Shown here piece after piece: positions 62,916 through 64,000 of a stretch of DNA of 64,000 bases. The DNA is taken from assembly GCA_035299025.1 (NCBI GenBank), contig DATGXK010000008.1:186001-250000 (forward strand), given 5' to 3'. The position numbers and the translations under genes are program-made. Every line of letters begins with the position of its first letter. Within the stretch, counting starts at the first letter, position 1. Origin of the DNA: Leadbetterella sp035299025. GTDB taxonomy: Bacteria; Bacteroidota; Bacteroidia; Cytophagales; Spirosomataceae. Under the pieces are notes generated by a model. That model was not told the origin of the DNA and did no database searches. It was given only the letters and a program-made list of their open reading frames with translations.

Positions 62916-63599
62916 TCAAAGGCCCAAAACTCCCCGAATCTCCAAAAGTTTTTCTTCATACGAAGACCCCACAGGTATCTCCTTACCCAAAATGCAAACA
63001 GAATTGCGACTAATTTTCTCGATTTTTGATAATGAAATAAGGTAAGAGCGATGAATTCTGACGAATTTGTCGGTGGGCAGTGCGGAGAGAGCGTCAGAAA
63101 TACTCTGCCTTGAGAGCAGTTTTCGGTTGTTAAGTATGTAAGTCATGTAATTTCCTTCGGCCTCGATATAGTGGATTTCGTCGAGCATTACTTTTTCCTC
63201 TTCATAGCCCGTTTTCAAGAAAATATACCCGGGCTCACCTACCTTCTTCATTTCCAGGGCTTTGTTGCAGGCTTTTGTAAATCTGGCTAAAGAGAAAGGC
63301 TTCAAAAGATAATCTACGGCATCGAGTTCAAAACCCTTCACGGCATATTCCGAATAAGCTGTAGTAAAAATCACCATAGGACACTTGGGCAGCACATTCA
63401 CAAACTCTATTCCCGATATATCGGGCATGTTTATATCCAAGAAAAGTAAGTCTATTTTGTTGGTTTGCAGATAGGGTATCGCCTCAAAACAATTGGTAAA
63501 AGTAGCCTCCAAGCTCAAAAAAGGCACTTTTTCAGAGAGCATTTTCACCACCTCTAAGGCGTGTGGTTCGTCGTCGATGGCGATGGCTTTTAATATCAT
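62916..63599 (-). CDS. LytTR-family response regulator
   Basis: 227 residues. N-terminal receiver (phosphorylation Asp55 in LLFLDINMPD; the acidic pair in IAIDDEPHA) and C-terminal LytTR DNA-binding domain (about 130-225; IHYIEAEGNYMTY, FVRIHRSYLISLSKIEK). It pairs with the sensor kinase whose end lies beyond it in the same orientation. The targets are not visible. Confidence 0.94.
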   Translation of the reverse strand: MILKAIAIDDEPHALEVVKMLSEKVPFLSLEATFTNCFEAIPYLQTNKIDLLFLDINMPDISGIEFVNVLPKCPMVIFTTAYSEYAVKGFELDAVDYLLKPFSLARFTKACNKALEMKKVGEPGYIFLKTGYEEEKVMLDEIHYIEAEGNYMTYILNNRKLLSRQSISDALSALPTDKFVRIHRSYLISLSKIEKISRNSVCILGKEIPVGSSYEEKLLEIRGVLGL

Positions 63600-63614
63600 T
63601 CTTATTTTTTTTCT

Positions 63615-63729
63615 ACCACAGAGGTCACGGAGTTTTGCACAGAGTTTTTGATTCTCACGCGATTATCCAATACAAATATAAAAAAACTCCGTGTAACTCC
63701 GTGAATTTCAACTCTGTGTCCTCTGTGGT
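63615..63729. repeat. Dispersed repeat, inverted-repeat copy 2
   Basis: ACCACAGAGG (63615-63624) and CCTCTGTGGT (63720-63729) are perfect complements; CTCCGTG, CTCTGTG and CACGGAG occur between them. It sits in the spacer of the response-regulator/kinase pair. Confidence 0.65.
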
Positions 63730-63743
63730 GAATTAACACCCCC

Positions 63744-64000
63744 TCAATGCACCCCCAACACCAAGCTCACAAAATAATCATGATCTGTGGCCTGAATCTC
63801 CAGCTTGTGGCGGTTCGGATATATCAATTCCAAGCGTTTTTTTACGTTTTCGAGGCCTATACCGTGGCTTTGGTCGTCCAAAGTATCCTCCGTTTTTTGA
63901 TGGATGCTGTTGTGCACCTTAAAGTACAAGTGCTGAGCATCATGCGTAAGCGTGATATATATCCACGACGCCGACCTGAAACTGATGCCATGCTTAAAAG
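63744..64000 (-). CDS. LytS/YehU-type sensor histidine kinase, C-terminal end (5' end outside window)
   Basis: An open frame to the window edge. The translated end has the HATPase text FKHGISF, HLYFKVHNSIHQKTED and the ATP-lid motif SHGIGLENVKKRLELIYPN, ending in VSLVLGVH. This is the catalytic end of the two-component kinase family that pairs with LytTR regulators. The N-terminal sensor and His box are outside the window. It is separated from the response-regulator gene by a 144-bp spacer holding a dispersed repeat. Confidence 0.9.
   Translation of the reverse strand, partial: FKHGISFRSASWIYITLTHDAQHLYFKVHNSIHQKTEDTLDDQSHGIGLENVKKRLELIYPNRHKLEIQATDHDYFVSLVLGVH

Noticed and set aside
1..64000. 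CRISPR arrays, insertion sequences or a prophage
   Set aside because: No regularly spaced direct repeats, transposase or phage structural genes are visible; the repeats found are short and tandem or dispersed.

Overview
The window reads as chromosome of a low-GC Bacteroidetes, most likely order Cytophagales. Four things point there. The outer-membrane biogenesis pair is a TamB plus a lipoprotein TamA (TamL). A secreted CotH protein ends in a type-B (CHU_C-like) type IX secretion sorting domain. There are TonB-linked receptors with carboxypeptidase-like N-domains. Many start sites are preceded by the Bacteroidetes promoter signature TTTG-N(19-21)-TAnnTTTG. I cannot name the genus. I see no prophage, insertion sequence or CRISPR array; most of the window is housekeeping sequence, with interest concentrated in intergenic relics and operators.

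Layout. 1-9.1 kb: tamL (cut by the window start) and tamB overlap by 4 bp, then a CotH/lamin-tail secreted protein. 9.3-16 kb: xylose isomerase, a divergent WYL regulator with a DUF1905/YdeI partner, DinB, a DUF1080 protein with a glycerol-type aquaporin, and purB. 16-19 kb: an unrecognised polytopic membrane protein and fabD. 19.2-24.5 kb: ilvD-ilvB-ilvN-ilvC on the minus strand, the isoleucine/valine pathway in one block, with a 16-bp palindrome in front. 24.6-29.6 kb: an outer-membrane barrel receptor, a vapB antitoxin relic with an in-frame stop, a PKD lipoprotein bracketed by argG and a duplicated copy of the argG tail. 29.7-36.5 kb: M48 protease, a eukaryote-like nrdB, a two-gene unknown pair, udk, a Rossmann SDR protein, tRNA-Gln(TTG), a DUF4301 protein, a rhodanese. 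36.5-45.3 kb: penicillin-acylase family hydrolase, OmpH/Skp, lptB, recJ, trpD, a sugar isomerase/epimerase and a small lipoprotein. 45.4-49.1 kb: a secreted beta-propeller/cytochrome c protein with a DUF1080-PA14 protein, probably polysaccharide or sugar oxidation at the cell surface. 49.3-51.7 kb: atpD-atpC and a DksA-like protein without its zinc cysteines. 52-55 kb: gdhA, an SDR, sixA and an unannotated 45-residue membrane protein. 55-60 kb: a 63-bp tandem repeat, a GbsR/MarR regulator, a damaged lipoprotein gene, and a DtxR-type regulator divergent from a TonB receptor with a DtxR-like inverted repeat between them; then a glycosyltransferase. 60-64 kb: a BlaI/BlaR1-type pair with three evenly built operators over its promoter, then a LytTR response regulator and the end of its sensor kinase.

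The best leads are: the argG-tail duplication around the PKD lipoprotein (27.5-28.5 kb); the three-operator blaI promoter and the methionine-heptad extension of its BlaR1 partner; the DtxR-like operator; the vapB nonsense relic; the lipoprotein with an amber codon plus frameshift; and the small unknown genes at 31.8-32.4 and 54.9 kb. None of these proves a new system; they are testable observations.
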